A stretch of DNA of 64,000 nucleotides from Sphingopyxis sp. QXT-31 (GCF_001984035.1 NZ_CP019449.1:2046001-2110000); one strand, 5' to 3'. Positions 17,866-26,684 are shown, counted from the stretch's first letter. A program made the numbers and translations. The notes: generated from the sequence alone by a model not told the origin.

Positions 17866-18621
17866 CTAGCTTACCTTCGCGGTCGGCATCAGCCAGGCGG
17901 TGCCGCGGCCGTTGAGCTTGTAGACGAAGCCCTCGCCGCTGCGCAGCGCATTGCGCAGGCCCTTGACCAAGGGGCCGATGGTGACGCTGAGCTCGGCGGA
18001 GAACATCAGCATGAAGTCGCCGTCGACGGTGAGTTCCTGGCTGCCGTCGAGTTCGACGATGTCGATCTCCTCGACCGGCACCGGTGCCTCGACCGCGAAC
18101 ACGCCCTTGCCGCTCATCTTAGGCTGGACCAAGCCATTGCCGCCGAGCACGCCGGCGATGGTGTTGTGGCGATGCGTCGTCAGCTGGATGCCCGCGCCGG
18201 AGGCATAGAAGGCCTTATCGTCGAGCAGCAGCGAGTCGCCGTCGATCTCGCCGATGATGAAATTGCGGCGGCCGGGCTCGGTCCAGATCGTGCCATGGCC
18301 CGAGAATTTGGTCGCGAAGGCCGACTCGCCCGTCCCCGCCGAGGCGAGCGCGCGGCCGAAGAAGCCCTTGTCCTCGTGCTGCTGGACGGTCGATTCGATC
18401 TTGCCGTGCATATATTGCAGCGCGCCGGGTTCGAGCATCACCGCGCCGCCCGAGAGCTTGATGCACAGCTGGAAGATGTCGGTATTTTCGACGATATAAT
18501 GGACCCCGCCCTCGGCGGTCGGCATGCCGCGGGTGACCAGCCTCTTTTCGACGAAGCGATATTTCTCGATCCGGACCCCGCCGGCTTCGACGGCTTCTTC
18601 CAGTCTGCGAAATTCGGTCAT
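17866..18621 (-). CDS. AIM24 / TIGR00266-family protein, last gene of Ter cluster
   Basis: A 251-residue AIM24-like beta-rich protein with glycine-rich turns (KLSGGAVMLEPGALQYMHG, FGRALASAGTGESAFATKFSGHGTIWTEPG). It has no signal peptide or membrane helix. Members of this family often sit beside terD genes in bacteria, but their biochemical role is unknown. It follows the 163-residue unknown protein by 17 bases and ends three bases from the convergent receptor 2 stop, closing the Ter cluster. The start at 18621 gives the normal family length. Confidence 0.82.
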   Translation of the reverse strand: MTEFRRLEEAVEAGGVRIEKYRFVEKRLVTRGMPTAEGGVHYIVENTDIFQLCIKLSGGAVMLEPGALQYMHGKIESTVQQHEDKGFFGRALASAGTGESAFATKFSGHGTIWTEPGRRNFIIGEIDGDSLLLDDKAFYASGAGIQLTTHRHNTIAGVLGGNGLVQPKMSGKGVFAVEAPVPVEEIDIVELDGSQELTVDGDFMLMFSAELSVTIGPLVKGLRNALRSGEGFVYKLNGRGTAWLMPTAKVS

Positions 18622-18638
18622 CGTCAGGCTCCTTCGGG

Positions 18639-19130
18639 TCAGCGGAACGGGTTTTCGTCGTCCGAATAGCGTTCGTTTATGAACTGCGTGTTGTTGGTGA
18701 AGGCGTCGATGTCGTGCTGCGCCAGGTCGCGGAGCATCGAATCGACGCGCTCCTGCAATTTGTCGAGGCTGGCATCGAGCAGGAAGCTCGCCGACTTGCC
18801 CGTCTTGCGGAAAATCTCGCCGCGGTGGCTGGCGGGAACGTCGATATAGCTCTGCACCAGCCCCGGCAGGTGGATATCGCGCATCTGGCCGGTGTCGACG
18901 CGGCTGAAGCTCGGCACCTGTTCGCGCTCCATCGCCTTTTCGACCGCGGTGATCGATTCGAGGATCGTCACTATCTTGGCCTTGGCGCTCTTCGGGATGC
19001 GCTCGTCGTCGTAATCGAAGGCGGGGGGCGCCGCGGCTGGCGGCGGCGCAGCGGGCGGCGGCGCGGGGTTGCCGCGCGGCGTTTCCGCCTCTCCGCCGAA
19101 CAGGCGGCCGAGCCGTCGCAACATGCTCAT
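18639..19130 (-). CDS. Conserved hypothetical protein in Ter cluster
   Basis: A 163-residue protein I do not recognise. A short basic start (MLRRLGRLFGG) is followed by a Pro/Ala-rich linker at about residues 21-36. The rest is a charged, probably helical domain with RDIHLPGLVQSYIDVPASHRGEIF, LLDASLDKLQERVDSML and a tail NNTQFINERYSDDENPF. The pattern suggests a coiled, soluble partner protein. It lies between the TelA-like and AIM24 genes on the same strand, 17 bases from AIM24, so it is probably a partner of one of them. Confidence 0.7.
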   Translation of the reverse strand: MSMLRRLGRLFGGEAETPRGNPAPPPAAPPPAAAPPAFDYDDERIPKSAKAKIVTILESITAVEKAMEREQVPSFSRVDTGQMRDIHLPGLVQSYIDVPASHRGEIFRKTGKSASFLLDASLDKLQERVDSMLRDLAQHDIDAFTNNTQFINERYSDDENPFR

Positions 19131-19202
19131 CGCGTCTTATTCCCGCCTGCTGCCGTCATCCTGCCCCATCCATAGCCGCGCGCACCGGGCTTTCCAAGGC
19201 GG

Positions 19203-20258
19203 TCAAAGCGCGCTCAACGCCGAACGATGCTGGCCATCGAGCGCATCGACCGAGGCGGTGACGTCGGCGAAGGCCGCGCGCAGCGCCGCGACCTGTTCGG
19301 CCGCCTCGGCGCTATCGAGCGCAAAGCTCGCATTGCCGTCGGCCGACGCCTGCGCCGAGCGTTCGAGCAGCGAGCCCGCCGCCGCGGTCACCCCGCCGAT
19401 GCGCGACAGCACCATGCGCTGGTTGGTCAGCGTCTGCGCCGCGACGATCGCGGTCTGCAGCGCGGCGACCGTCGTCGCCGAGGCGCGGTCGATGCCCTTG
19501 ATCAGCTCGATATTGTTCGTCTGGATGATGCCGAGCATCGCATAGCCCTGCTGCGACACCGCCATTTGCGTCAGCAGGTCGCCGTGGCGCTGGCGCGCCT
19601 GGAACAGCGCGGTCGAGCGCAGCCGCTGCGCCTTGTTCGGGTCGTTATGGTCGAGCTGCGACGCGAGTTTCTCGAAGCGCGCGTCGAGGTGGCCCGACAT
19701 CTCGACCGCTTCGGCGAGGCGCGCGAGCAGAGGCCAGGTCGCGGCGCGGAAGCGCTCGATCGCGATATTGTCCTGGAGCAGCAGGTCGCGGCTCGCGGCG
19801 AGTGCGCCGAGCGCGGCTTCGATCTCGCCCTCGGCGTCGCGGTAGCGGTCGAAATAGCTCGTCAGCCGGTTGCCCGACGGGAAGAGCCCGAGCAGGCGCC
19901 GCGGCTTCAGCAATTCGTCCCCCGCCCCGGGGTTCAGCCGCTCGACCACCGCGCGCAGCCGTTCGAGATGCGTGTGCACCGCACTTACCGCGCCGTCGCG
20001 GCTGGTGCTGCGCGACATGGTCGCGCGCGCCTGGTCGGAGAGCAGTTTGACCTCGCGGCTGCCGAGCGCCGCGATTTGCGCCGCCTTGCTGTCGAATTCG
20101 GGGCTGTGCGTCTCGATCGAGACGAAGGCGCCGGCGAATTCGCGCGCGACCGCCTTCAGCCGCGCGACGGTCGCGGCGTCGAGCGCGACCTCGCTGCCGC
20201 TGGCCGGCCGCGCGGGGGGCGTCGAAGGCGCCGGGGGTTCGAGGTCCAGCCCGCTCAT
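19203..20258 (-). CDS. Toxic-anion-resistance TelA-like protein
   Basis: A 351-residue mostly alpha-helical cytoplasmic protein resembling the TelA family. Recognisable stretches are FPSGNRLTSYFDRYRDAEGEIEAALGAL, LLLQDNIAIERFRAATWPLL and LTQMAVSQQGYAMLGIIQTNNIELIKGIDRAS, which in this family form a long helical bundle. TelA proteins are linked to tellurite and cell-envelope stress tolerance, but no enzymatic activity is established. Its ATG overlaps the stop of the HpcH-type aldolase by four bases, which ties it to the biosynthetic part of the operon. A longer upstream reading is possible, but it would overlap the aldolase and lose the coupling. Confidence 0.82.
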   Translation of the reverse strand: MSGLDLEPPAPSTPPARPASGSEVALDAATVARLKAVAREFAGAFVSIETHSPEFDSKAAQIAALGSREVKLLSDQARATMSRSTSRDGAVSAVHTHLERLRAVVERLNPGAGDELLKPRRLLGLFPSGNRLTSYFDRYRDAEGEIEAALGALAASRDLLLQDNIAIERFRAATWPLLARLAEAVEMSGHLDARFEKLASQLDHNDPNKAQRLRSTALFQARQRHGDLLTQMAVSQQGYAMLGIIQTNNIELIKGIDRASATTVAALQTAIVAAQTLTNQRMVLSRIGGVTAAAGSLLERSAQASADGNASFALDSAEAAEQVAALRAAFADVTASVDALDGQHRSALSAL

Positions 20259-21157
20259 GCCACCCGGACGTCGGCCTGCTGATCGAGCCCGGCGACGCCA
20301 TGCGCCTGCGCGCGGCGCACGATCATGCCCGCCCAGGGCGCGTGCGTCGCGGGCTCGCACATGCTGCCGTTGCTACCGAACACCGCGGGTGCCTCCTGGC
20401 TCAGGATCGCGCGCGCCTCGGCCATTTCGGCGGCGTCGGGGCGATAGACCGAATGGATGATCGATATCTGCTCGGGGTGGATCGCCGTCTTGGTGAGCAG
20501 GCCATGCTCGATATCCTGCTCGACCTCGCGGCGGAGAACGTCGGGCGAGGAGAAATGCTCGAACACCGGAGCCGCGACGCCGAAGCCGTTGGGGATGAAG
20601 GTGCCGGTGATGTCGCGGATGACGCTGCCCAGCGGCCCGTCATAGGCGGTGCGGTAGCGCGAGCGGCGGATGCCGAGCAGGCCGAGGATGTCGTTGCCGC
20701 CGATGCGTACCGCCGACACGCGCTCGGCATAGGGTTGGAGCTGATCGCAGAGGCGCGCGAGCGCGGCGCGGTCGAACGCCTCCTCACCCTCGATCGTCGG
20801 CATGATGCGGTGATGCTCGTGCATCAGCGCGGTGAGCCAGACGGGCAGGGACTGGGTCGTGACCTTGGGCAGGACGAAGCCGTCGATGCGGTCGATGCCC
20901 GCCATGTGGAGCAATTGCGTCAGCATCTGGAAATTGCGCGGGCGGATATAGATGGACAGCGCCGGCGCGCGTTCGGCGAAACCCGCGAGCAGCGCCTGCA
21001 GCGCGGCGGTCGCCGCGGGCACCTGATCGTCGCGCACCGAATCCTCGAGGCAGATGACGACCGAGCGCAGGTCGTCGATCGCGCCATAGGCGATCGCCTT
21101 TGCCGTCGGGTTGATGGCGGGGACGTAGAGGGTGGCACCCAGTTCGACCGCGTTCAT
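20255..21157 (-). CDS. HpcH/HpaI aldolase / citrate-lyase beta-like TIM barrel enzyme (Ter module)
   Basis: A 300-residue enzyme of the HpcH/CitE superfamily. It shows TLYVPAINPTAKAIAYG, VICLEDSVRDDQV with the acidic metal ligand, IYIRPRNFQML, GFVLPKV, IMPTIEGEEAFD and RIGGNDILGLLGI. The family makes or breaks C-C bonds next to a carboxylate, often with CoA or pyruvate and Mg2+. It overlaps the StiP-like gene start by four bases upstream and TelA by four bases downstream. In Ter-type clusters an aldolase of this kind is part of the proposed biosynthetic module; the substrate here is unknown. Confidence 0.85.
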   Translation of the reverse strand: MNAVELGATLYVPAINPTAKAIAYGAIDDLRSVVICLEDSVRDDQVPAATAALQALLAGFAERAPALSIYIRPRNFQMLTQLLHMAGIDRIDGFVLPKVTTQSLPVWLTALMHEHHRIMPTIEGEEAFDRAALARLCDQLQPYAERVSAVRIGGNDILGLLGIRRSRYRTAYDGPLGSVIRDITGTFIPNGFGVAAPVFEHFSSPDVLRREVEQDIEHGLLTKTAIHPEQISIIHSVYRPDAAEMAEARAILSQEAPAVFGSNGSMCEPATHAPWAGMIVRRAQAHGVAGLDQQADVRVA

Positions 21158-22272
21158 TGCTGCTCTGCTCCCAAGTCTTTGATAATGGTGACGGCCCGAT
21201 AGGTCCGCAAGTTTCTTTCGATCACCGGCACTCCCGCCTGTCCGGCGAGCAGCACGATGTGCGCGACGTCGGGGTCGCCGCGCCGCTGGACATGGATATG
21301 GTCTGGCACACGGCGCAGGATCGCGCGAGTGGCTTCGGCGATGCCGGGCTTGATGCGGTTGATGTCGGTGACCCCGGCTTCGGCAGCGAGCTCGGCGATG
21401 GTGTCGGCGGCGCCCTGGCGGACAGCCGCGACCTCATCGGCGGACCAGGGGCGCTCGGGGCTGCCCTGCCAGTCGCCCGCGGCCTCGATCGCATCGATAT
21501 AGGCGCGGCTGACGTCGCGTTCGGCGTGCTCGGGCATCGCGAGGCAGGCGTGGAAGTCGTGCGGACCGACGAGATCGGCGTTGAGCACCGAGCGGCTGAC
21601 GAGCCCCGAGACGATGCCGTTGAGCAGGCCGCCGGGAATGACATAATCGTCGAAGCTGGCGGCGAGATCGGCGACCCCGGCGGGATCGGCGACGACTGCG
21701 AGGAAGGGCGCGAAGCCGGTGGCGCCGTCGCCGAGCGAGCGGTCGAGCTCGCCGCGGATGGCACCCTTGCCCGTCCAGCCGTCAACGAAGACCGCGTTCG
21801 CAGCACCGTGGCGGTGGGCGACATAGGCGAGCGCGTTGGTGTCGATGCCGCGGCCGCGGATGATGCTGATCGAATAATGATGCGCCGCGACGCCGCGCCG
21901 GACGAGCGCGCGTTTGAGCAGGATGCCGATCGGCGTACCCGCGCGTGCGAGCGACAGGATCACGCAGCTTTCGGCGGTTTCGGGACGCGCGGCGATTGCC
22001 GCCGCCAGTTGCTCGACATCGTGGCGGACGCGCGCGGCATTGGCGGCGAGCGCGGCGTGGTAGAGGCGCATATAGGCCTCGCCCGGCACCGCCTCGGCGG
22101 AGAGCATTTCGGAATAATGGCGCGCGCCCGACTGGATCAGCCGCTCCTTCTCGGCAATGTCCACCGGCTCGATCCGCCGGGGATTGAGCAGGAAGACGAC
22201 GTCATCGGGGTCGTAGGAGCCCGAAAAGCTCCAATGCCCGGCGGCGTCGAGATAGAGGGGATTGCGCGTCAT
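21154..22272 (-). CDS. StiP-family / PELOTA-PRTase-associated protein (Ter module)
   Basis: A 372-residue protein that resembles the StiP (so-called cysteine protease StiP) family found in Ter clusters. Landmarks are GSYDPDDVVFLLNPRRIEPVD near the start, ILSLARAGTPIGILLKRAL, HHYSISIIRGRGIDTNAL and VFVDGWTGKGAIRGEL. The last of these resembles a phosphoribosyltransferase-type PRPP loop with Asp-Gly and Thr-Gly-Lys-Gly. This makes a nucleotide- or sugar-phosphate-handling enzyme more plausible to me than a protease, but that is inference. It starts four bases after the HAD phosphatase stop and overlaps the aldolase. Confidence 0.8.
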   Translation of the reverse strand: MTRNPLYLDAAGHWSFSGSYDPDDVVFLLNPRRIEPVDIAEKERLIQSGARHYSEMLSAEAVPGEAYMRLYHAALAANAARVRHDVEQLAAAIAARPETAESCVILSLARAGTPIGILLKRALVRRGVAAHHYSISIIRGRGIDTNALAYVAHRHGAANAVFVDGWTGKGAIRGELDRSLGDGATGFAPFLAVVADPAGVADLAASFDDYVIPGGLLNGIVSGLVSRSVLNADLVGPHDFHACLAMPEHAERDVSRAYIDAIEAAGDWQGSPERPWSADEVAAVRQGAADTIAELAAEAGVTDINRIKPGIAEATRAILRRVPDHIHVQRRGDPDVAHIVLLAGQAGVPVIERNLRTYRAVTIIKDLGAEQQ

Positions 22273-22276
22273 TGCG

Positions 22277-23017
22277 TCAATCGACCCAGCCGTTGCCGTC
22301 GACGACCGCAGCCCACAGCTGCGAGCGCGTCGGCACCACCGCGAAATCGCATAGATCCATGAAACCGACGTCGGAGACGCTGTCGCCGATGCCGATCACC
22401 GGCCGGTCGGGCGCTTCGGCCCGCGCGCGGTCGATGAGATAGCGCACCGCGACGCGCTTGCTCAGCCAGGGTGGCAGATAGGCGAGATTGTTGCCGTTGC
22501 GGTGGCAGCGCCAGTCTTTCGGCACGCGGGGCGCCAGTTCCTGCTCGAGCACGGCGAGCGCCTGATCGTCATGGTCGTTGCTCTTGATCACGACATAGAG
22601 GTCGAGGCCATTCTCCTCGACCATCCAGTGGCGGAAACGCACCGTGCACAGCGGGTCGGCGATCGCGCGATAGACGTCGGCGACCGGATCGACGCGGCGC
22701 GCTTCCTCCGCGAGCCGGTCGTGCCAGACGCGGTCGATCTCGCCGTCGTCGCCGACGATGCAGCCGCCGTTCGAGCAGATCGCGGGCGCCTGTTCGATCG
22801 CGACGCGCGCGAGCACGTCGCGGCCGCGCGCGGTCACCGGCACGACGGTGCCGTCCCGCAGCCAGCCGAGGAAATGCTGCTGCATCGGGGTTGCGAAACC
22901 GCTGGGGCTGCCGTCGAGCAGGCTGCTCATCTGGCGCAGCCCTTCCTTGCCCGGCGGGCATTTGGGCATCGTCTGGAACAAAGTGTCGTCGAGGTCGGTG
23001 AGGACGAGCGGGCGCAT
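22277..23017 (-). CDS. HAD-superfamily phosphatase (Ter module)
   Basis: A 246-residue HAD hydrolase. Motif I is TDLDDTLF at residues 7-14 (nucleophile Asp8, acid Asp10), motif II is the VTARGRD stretch, and motif III/IV is the C-terminal IGIGDSVSDVGFMDLCDF. The segment between them forms a cap with SNGGCIVGDDGEID. It should dephosphorylate a sugar-phosphate or nucleotide-like intermediate. It lies four bases after the PRTase-TRSP stop and four before the StiP-like start. A longer frame extends upstream, but the conserved fold begins at MRPLVLTDLDD. Confidence 0.87.
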   Translation of the reverse strand: MRPLVLTDLDDTLFQTMPKCPPGKEGLRQMSSLLDGSPSGFATPMQQHFLGWLRDGTVVPVTARGRDVLARVAIEQAPAICSNGGCIVGDDGEIDRVWHDRLAEEARRVDPVADVYRAIADPLCTVRFRHWMVEENGLDLYVVIKSNDHDDQALAVLEQELAPRVPKDWRCHRNGNNLAYLPPWLSKRVAVRYLIDRARAEAPDRPVIGIGDSVSDVGFMDLCDFAVVPTRSQLWAAVVDGNGWVD

Positions 23018-23021
23018 CGGA

Positions 23022-24170
23022 TCAGCCCTCCGCCGCATAATGGCAAAGGACGACCTCGACCGGCACCGCCGAACCGAGCGCGGCGAGCGCGGCCTCGGTT
23101 TCGGTCTGCTGGCCGGCGGCGACTTCGGTGACGACGAGGACGCGGTCGGGGGCGTGGCCAAGCATATTGTAGAGGAAGCAGGGCGCGCCGCTGCCATAGC
23201 TGTCGGCGAAGGTCGAGCGGCTGGCCATCGCGCCGCCGAGCAGCGCCGGGCTGCGCGTGATGCACTGGACCGCGGCGATGCCGCCGTAGCGTTCGATCTC
23301 CTCGGCGACGCGCAGCGCCTCATAGCTATGCTCGCCCTCGCCGAGCACGAGAACGCGCTCGCCCGGCGCGGCGCGCACCGGCGCGCGGGTCGCGGCCTCG
23401 GACGCCAGCAGGCCGGTGCGGCTCGCCATGCCCGACGCCGGCGCCGCGCCGGGGGCGTTGCTGGCTGCGGCCAGTTCGGGGACGGCGGGCTGCACCGCGG
23501 CGGCGGTCCAGTCCATCCGCCCCTCGACGATCGCGCGCGCCGCACTCGGGCGCGGCATGGCATCGAGGTAGCCGCGGTCGCTCCAGTCGGTGATGCACAC
23601 GGTCTCGATCCGCTCGACCAGCGGCATCGCGCCAACCAGCGCTTCGGCCGCGGCGACGAAGGTCTTGCCGGTCGAACATTCGTCGTCGACGATCACCAGC
23701 GACCGTGCCGATGCCGCGAGCTTACGGATCGCGGGGTCGGCGATCTGGACGAGGTGCGACGTCGCGTGGCTATGCCCTTCCTCGAAGCGCGCGATCACCT
23801 CGGCGCCCCGCGCGCGCTGGCGCGACGATTGCAGATAGACCGCCTCGCGCGCCGGATTCCGCGCCTGCCAAGCAGCGAAGACCCCCTGCCCCAGCGCGGT
23901 CGCGGTTTCGGCCATGCCGAGGAAGGCGACCGGTCCGGGCAGGTCGGTGGCGATCCGGGCTGCCATCGCGTCCATCGCCTCGCGCATCGCCGCGGGCCGC
24001 GCGGGCAGATGGCGGCCGAGGACTTTCGACACGATCAGGAACCCGCGCTTGGGGTTCGCGCGCGCGGCGAAATCGCAATAGGCGTCGAGGTCGACATCCT
24101 CCGCGGTCACCAGCTCCAGCCGCCCGGTCGCGAGGTCGATGATCGTCTTCTGGGACAGCTCTTGGAGCAT
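23022..24170 (-). CDS. Phosphoribosyltransferase (PRTase_2) with C-terminal TRSP domain (Ter module)
   Basis: A 382-residue two-domain protein. The N-terminal half contains a type I PRTase PRPP-binding loop VIVDDECSTGKT at residues 159-170, with VYLQSSRQRARG acting as the flexible-loop region. The C-terminal half from about 270 includes RVLVLGEGEHSYEALRVAEEIE and AVQCITRSPALLG, the TRSP-type domain seen after PRTase in Ter clusters. It probably transfers a ribose-5-phosphate group to an unknown acceptor to make a nucleoside-like product. It precedes the HAD phosphatase by four bases, fitting transfer then dephosphorylation. The acceptor is unknown. Confidence 0.83.
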   Translation of the reverse strand: MLQELSQKTIIDLATGRLELVTAEDVDLDAYCDFAARANPKRGFLIVSKVLGRHLPARPAAMREAMDAMAARIATDLPGPVAFLGMAETATALGQGVFAAWQARNPAREAVYLQSSRQRARGAEVIARFEEGHSHATSHLVQIADPAIRKLAASARSLVIVDDECSTGKTFVAAAEALVGAMPLVERIETVCITDWSDRGYLDAMPRPSAARAIVEGRMDWTAAAVQPAVPELAAASNAPGAAPASGMASRTGLLASEAATRAPVRAAPGERVLVLGEGEHSYEALRVAEEIERYGGIAAVQCITRSPALLGGAMASRSTFADSYGSGAPCFLYNMLGHAPDRVLVVTEVAAGQQTETEAALAALGSAVPVEVVLCHYAAEG

Positions 24171-24247
24171 GGACGCGATTTTTCCTCAAAATGGTGAAAT
24201 CATGATGGCGGTTTCGGCCCGGTCGGCCAGTCGACGACGAACGCGCC

Positions 24248-24502
24248 CTAATCGAAGCGCTGCTGGACTTTCAGCATCCCCCGCGGATCGGCCTCCAGCT
24301 TTGCCCCGAAGCGGCGCAGGAGTTCCGCGGGGTCGATCGCCCTGATGTTGGCGCAATCGACCTGGTTCCAGCTGTCGCGGTCGATTTCGGCGACCGCGAC
24401 ATATTCATCGGCAAGCTGACCGGTGGATCCACAGCGCTGCGTATGAGCGGAGACCGCGACCGAACGGATATCGCTACTGACCGAAAAATTGTGACCGATC
24501 AA
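24248..24502 (-). CDS. Small orphan protein in Ter cluster
   Basis: An 84-residue frame between the TerD-protease gene (nine bases downstream of its stop) and the PRTase-TRSP gene (77 bases upstream). The C-terminal half reads AIDPAELLRRFGAKLEADPRGMLKVQQRFD, which looks like a plausible short helical domain. The N-terminal half has two cysteines. I recognise no family. Support is only its position, its strand and its non-overlap with other genes, so it could be spurious. Confidence 0.38.
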   Translation of the reverse strand: MIGHNFSVSSDIRSVAVSAHTQRCGSTGQLADEYVAVAEIDRDSWNQVDCANIRAIDPAELLRRFGAKLEADPRGMLKVQQRFD

Positions 24503-24511
24503 GCGTCCGGC

Positions 24512-25639
24512 TCAGCTGCTGACGATGATGCTGATCACCGAGCCGCGCAGCCGCTGCACGACGTTGCGACGATTATTGTCCTCCGACAGGCCGCCGTGCG
24601 GAACGTCGACGCCCGAGGCGGCGAGCATCTCGTGCACCAGCGCGACCTTGACCCCGAAATTGACATTCTCGCTGATCGCGCCGCGGTCGCGCAGGTTTCC
24701 GTGCGCGAGCGACGAGGAGGTGATGCCGACGAGATTGCCATATTCGTCGAGGATCGCGCCGCCCGACGAGCCCGAGCCGATCGGCGCGGTAAACTGGAAG
24801 CGCGCGACATCGCCCTCCCAGCCCTTGAGCCCCGAGACATTGCCGGTCGAGACCTTGAGGTCGCTACCGAGCAGATCCATCAGCGGATAGCCCGCGGCGA
24901 GCACCGCCTCGCCCAGCCAGATCGGCGCCGTATGGCGCAGCGGCAGCGGGGTGCCCTGGACATCGCCCTGCAGGATAGCGAGGTCGTGCATCGGATCGAC
25001 CGCGAGCATGGTCAGTGCCTGCTTGCTGCCGCCGAGTTTGAAGTCGTTGCCGCCCTCGATGACATGCGCGTTGGTGACGACCACCCCCGGCGCGACGAGC
25101 ACGCCGCTGCCCGAGCCGAGCGAGGTCCCCGGCGGCGGCGGCGGGCGGTGGTCGCCCCAGGGATTGCCCGAACCGCCGCCGCTGCTGCGCTGGCGCCCTG
25201 GGATCGCGTCGACCGAGAAATTGCGCGCGCGCGCGAAGGCCTCGATGCCGAAGGTATAGCCTTCGTTGGCGACTTTCACGCGCCTCGCGCCATTGCGCAG
25301 ATAGACCTCGGCGATGATCACCGCGGCGAGCTGGTCGAAGGGGGCGGGAAAGTCGTAGCTGGTGCCGCCGAAATCGACGGTGAGCGGATAGGCGTCGTTG
25401 ACGAAGCCGCCGCTGCGGTCGTCGACGATGTAGAGCAGGAGTTCGGCATGGTCGCCGAGGTCGGACATCGCCGACAAGGTCCATTCGCCCGCGCCGCTGC
25501 CCTTTTCGAGCGGCTGGAAGGCGCCCTCGCGCGAGACCGCGAGTATGCCGACGCGGTCGGCGCCGCGCCCGCCGACACGGATCGTACACGCGCTGTTGTC
25601 GTCGACCGCGAGCCGTTCGCCGGGTTGCGCCTTGTTCAT
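24512..25639 (-). CDS. Degenerate TerD domain fused to a trypsin-like serine protease
   Basis: A 375-residue two-domain protein. Residues 1-145 look like a TerD domain (VIIAEVYLRNGARRVKVANEGYTFGIEAFA matches the TerD C-terminal strand region), but the usual DLDASAF metal motif of its neighbours is missing. A Gly/Pro-rich linker (about 150-172) follows. The protease domain contains VVVTNAHVIEGG (His192), MHDLAIL (Asp219) and GSGSSGGAIL (Ser292), a complete His-Asp-Ser triad. There is no signal peptide, so it is probably cytoplasmic and stress-triggered. It begins 19 bases after the ATP-grasp stop. A protease with its sensor built in is the most unusual piece of the cluster. Confidence 0.85.
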   Translation of the reverse strand: MNKAQPGERLAVDDNSACTIRVGGRGADRVGILAVSREGAFQPLEKGSGAGEWTLSAMSDLGDHAELLLYIVDDRSGGFVNDAYPLTVDFGGTSYDFPAPFDQLAAVIIAEVYLRNGARRVKVANEGYTFGIEAFARARNFSVDAIPGRQRSSGGGSGNPWGDHRPPPPPGTSLGSGSGVLVAPGVVVTNAHVIEGGNDFKLGGSKQALTMLAVDPMHDLAILQGDVQGTPLPLRHTAPIWLGEAVLAAGYPLMDLLGSDLKVSTGNVSGLKGWEGDVARFQFTAPIGSGSSGGAILDEYGNLVGITSSSLAHGNLRDRGAISENVNFGVKVALVHEMLAASGVDVPHGGLSEDNNRRNVVQRLRGSVISIIVSS

Positions 25640-25658
25640 CGCCCCTCCCCTCTCGCTC

Positions 25659-26684
25659 TCATGCGGCCACAGCCTGAACCACCGTCGTGAACGACACCTC
25701 GCTGTCGATCGCGCTGCGGTCGATCGTCTCCGGGGTCAGCCGTCCGGTGAGCAGGCCTGCCCAGTCGGCAACGAGGCGGCAGCCGACCTGGTCGGCATAG
25801 ACGACGCCGCCCGCGGGCCGGGCGTTGATCTCGAGCAATTTCCAGCCGTCGTCGTTCGCGCGGCGGAACTGCGCATTGACGAGGCCGTGGAGGCCGAAGC
25901 GCCGGACGATCGCCGCGACCGCATCTGCGAGCGGATGGCGCGACACGATATGCTGGTGGCCGTTCGCTAGCTTGGTGCGCGCGGCATATTTGAGCAGCTG
26001 CCCCTGGTCGGCCAGTATGTCGAACGAGATTTCGGGGCCGGGCAGATAGGGCATGACGACGATATCGTCGATCGGTCCGCGCGCCTCCTGCTCGGCGAGC
26101 GCCGCGACATAGAGCTCGGCGCGGATGCGGCGGCGTTCGGGGTCTTTGAGGTGCGCCATCGGATCGACGTCCATCAGGCGCCAGAAGCCGAGGCCGTTGA
26201 CCCCCTGCCGCGGTTTGACGCAGGGGCTGCTCCCGTCGTCGGGCCAGCGCGCGAGCAACTCGGCGAGTTCGCCGCTGCTCTGCGCCAGATAGGTGGGTAG
26301 GTGATGCTCCTCGCCCGCCAGCGCCTCGGCAAAGCCATATTTGTCGTCGAGCAGCGCGAGCGTCGCCATGTCGGCGGGGAGGTGCACGCGGCACGGCAGC
26401 TCCGCTTCCGCAATGAGCTTGCGATGGCGCGTCGGGATGAAGATGTCGATCGCCTCGCGGTCGATCGTCTCGCGCACCCATGCCAGATAGGCGTCGCGAT
26501 CGTCGGCGGGGGCATCGGCCGAGCCGCCGTCGATCCAGGTCGCGGTCGGGCCCGGATAGCGCGCCGCGTGCGGCGACACGCTGATGAAGACCTCGAGCGA
26601 CGGATCGGCGACGCGCATCAGCCCCGCGATCGGCGCGAGCGAGAAACCGCGATTGAACCAGATGCGCATCATCGCGCCCGGCAT
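25659..26684 (-). CDS. ATP-grasp enzyme (Ter module)
   Basis: A 341-residue ATP-grasp-fold ligase or kinase-like protein. The nucleotide-binding region includes SSPCVKPRQGVNGLGFWRL and IDDIVVMPYLPGPEISFDIL. The metal-binding end is DGWKLLEINARPAGGVVYAD, with the conserved Glu-x-Asn. Such enzymes join a carboxylate to an amine or thiol through an acyl-phosphate. It lies between a TerD gene (36 bases upstream) and the TerD-protease gene. ATP-grasp proteins are a regular part of Ter biosynthetic modules; only one is present here. A second start, MMRIWFN, lies 12 bases inside. Confidence 0.83.
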   Translation of the reverse strand: MPGAMMRIWFNRGFSLAPIAGLMRVADPSLEVFISVSPHAARYPGPTATWIDGGSADAPADDRDAYLAWVRETIDREAIDIFIPTRHRKLIAEAELPCRVHLPADMATLALLDDKYGFAEALAGEEHHLPTYLAQSSGELAELLARWPDDGSSPCVKPRQGVNGLGFWRLMDVDPMAHLKDPERRRIRAELYVAALAEQEARGPIDDIVVMPYLPGPEISFDILADQGQLLKYAARTKLANGHQHIVSRHPLADAVAAIVRRFGLHGLVNAQFRRANDDGWKLLEINARPAGGVVYADQVGCRLVADWAGLLTGRLTPETIDRSAIDSEVSFTTVVQAVAA

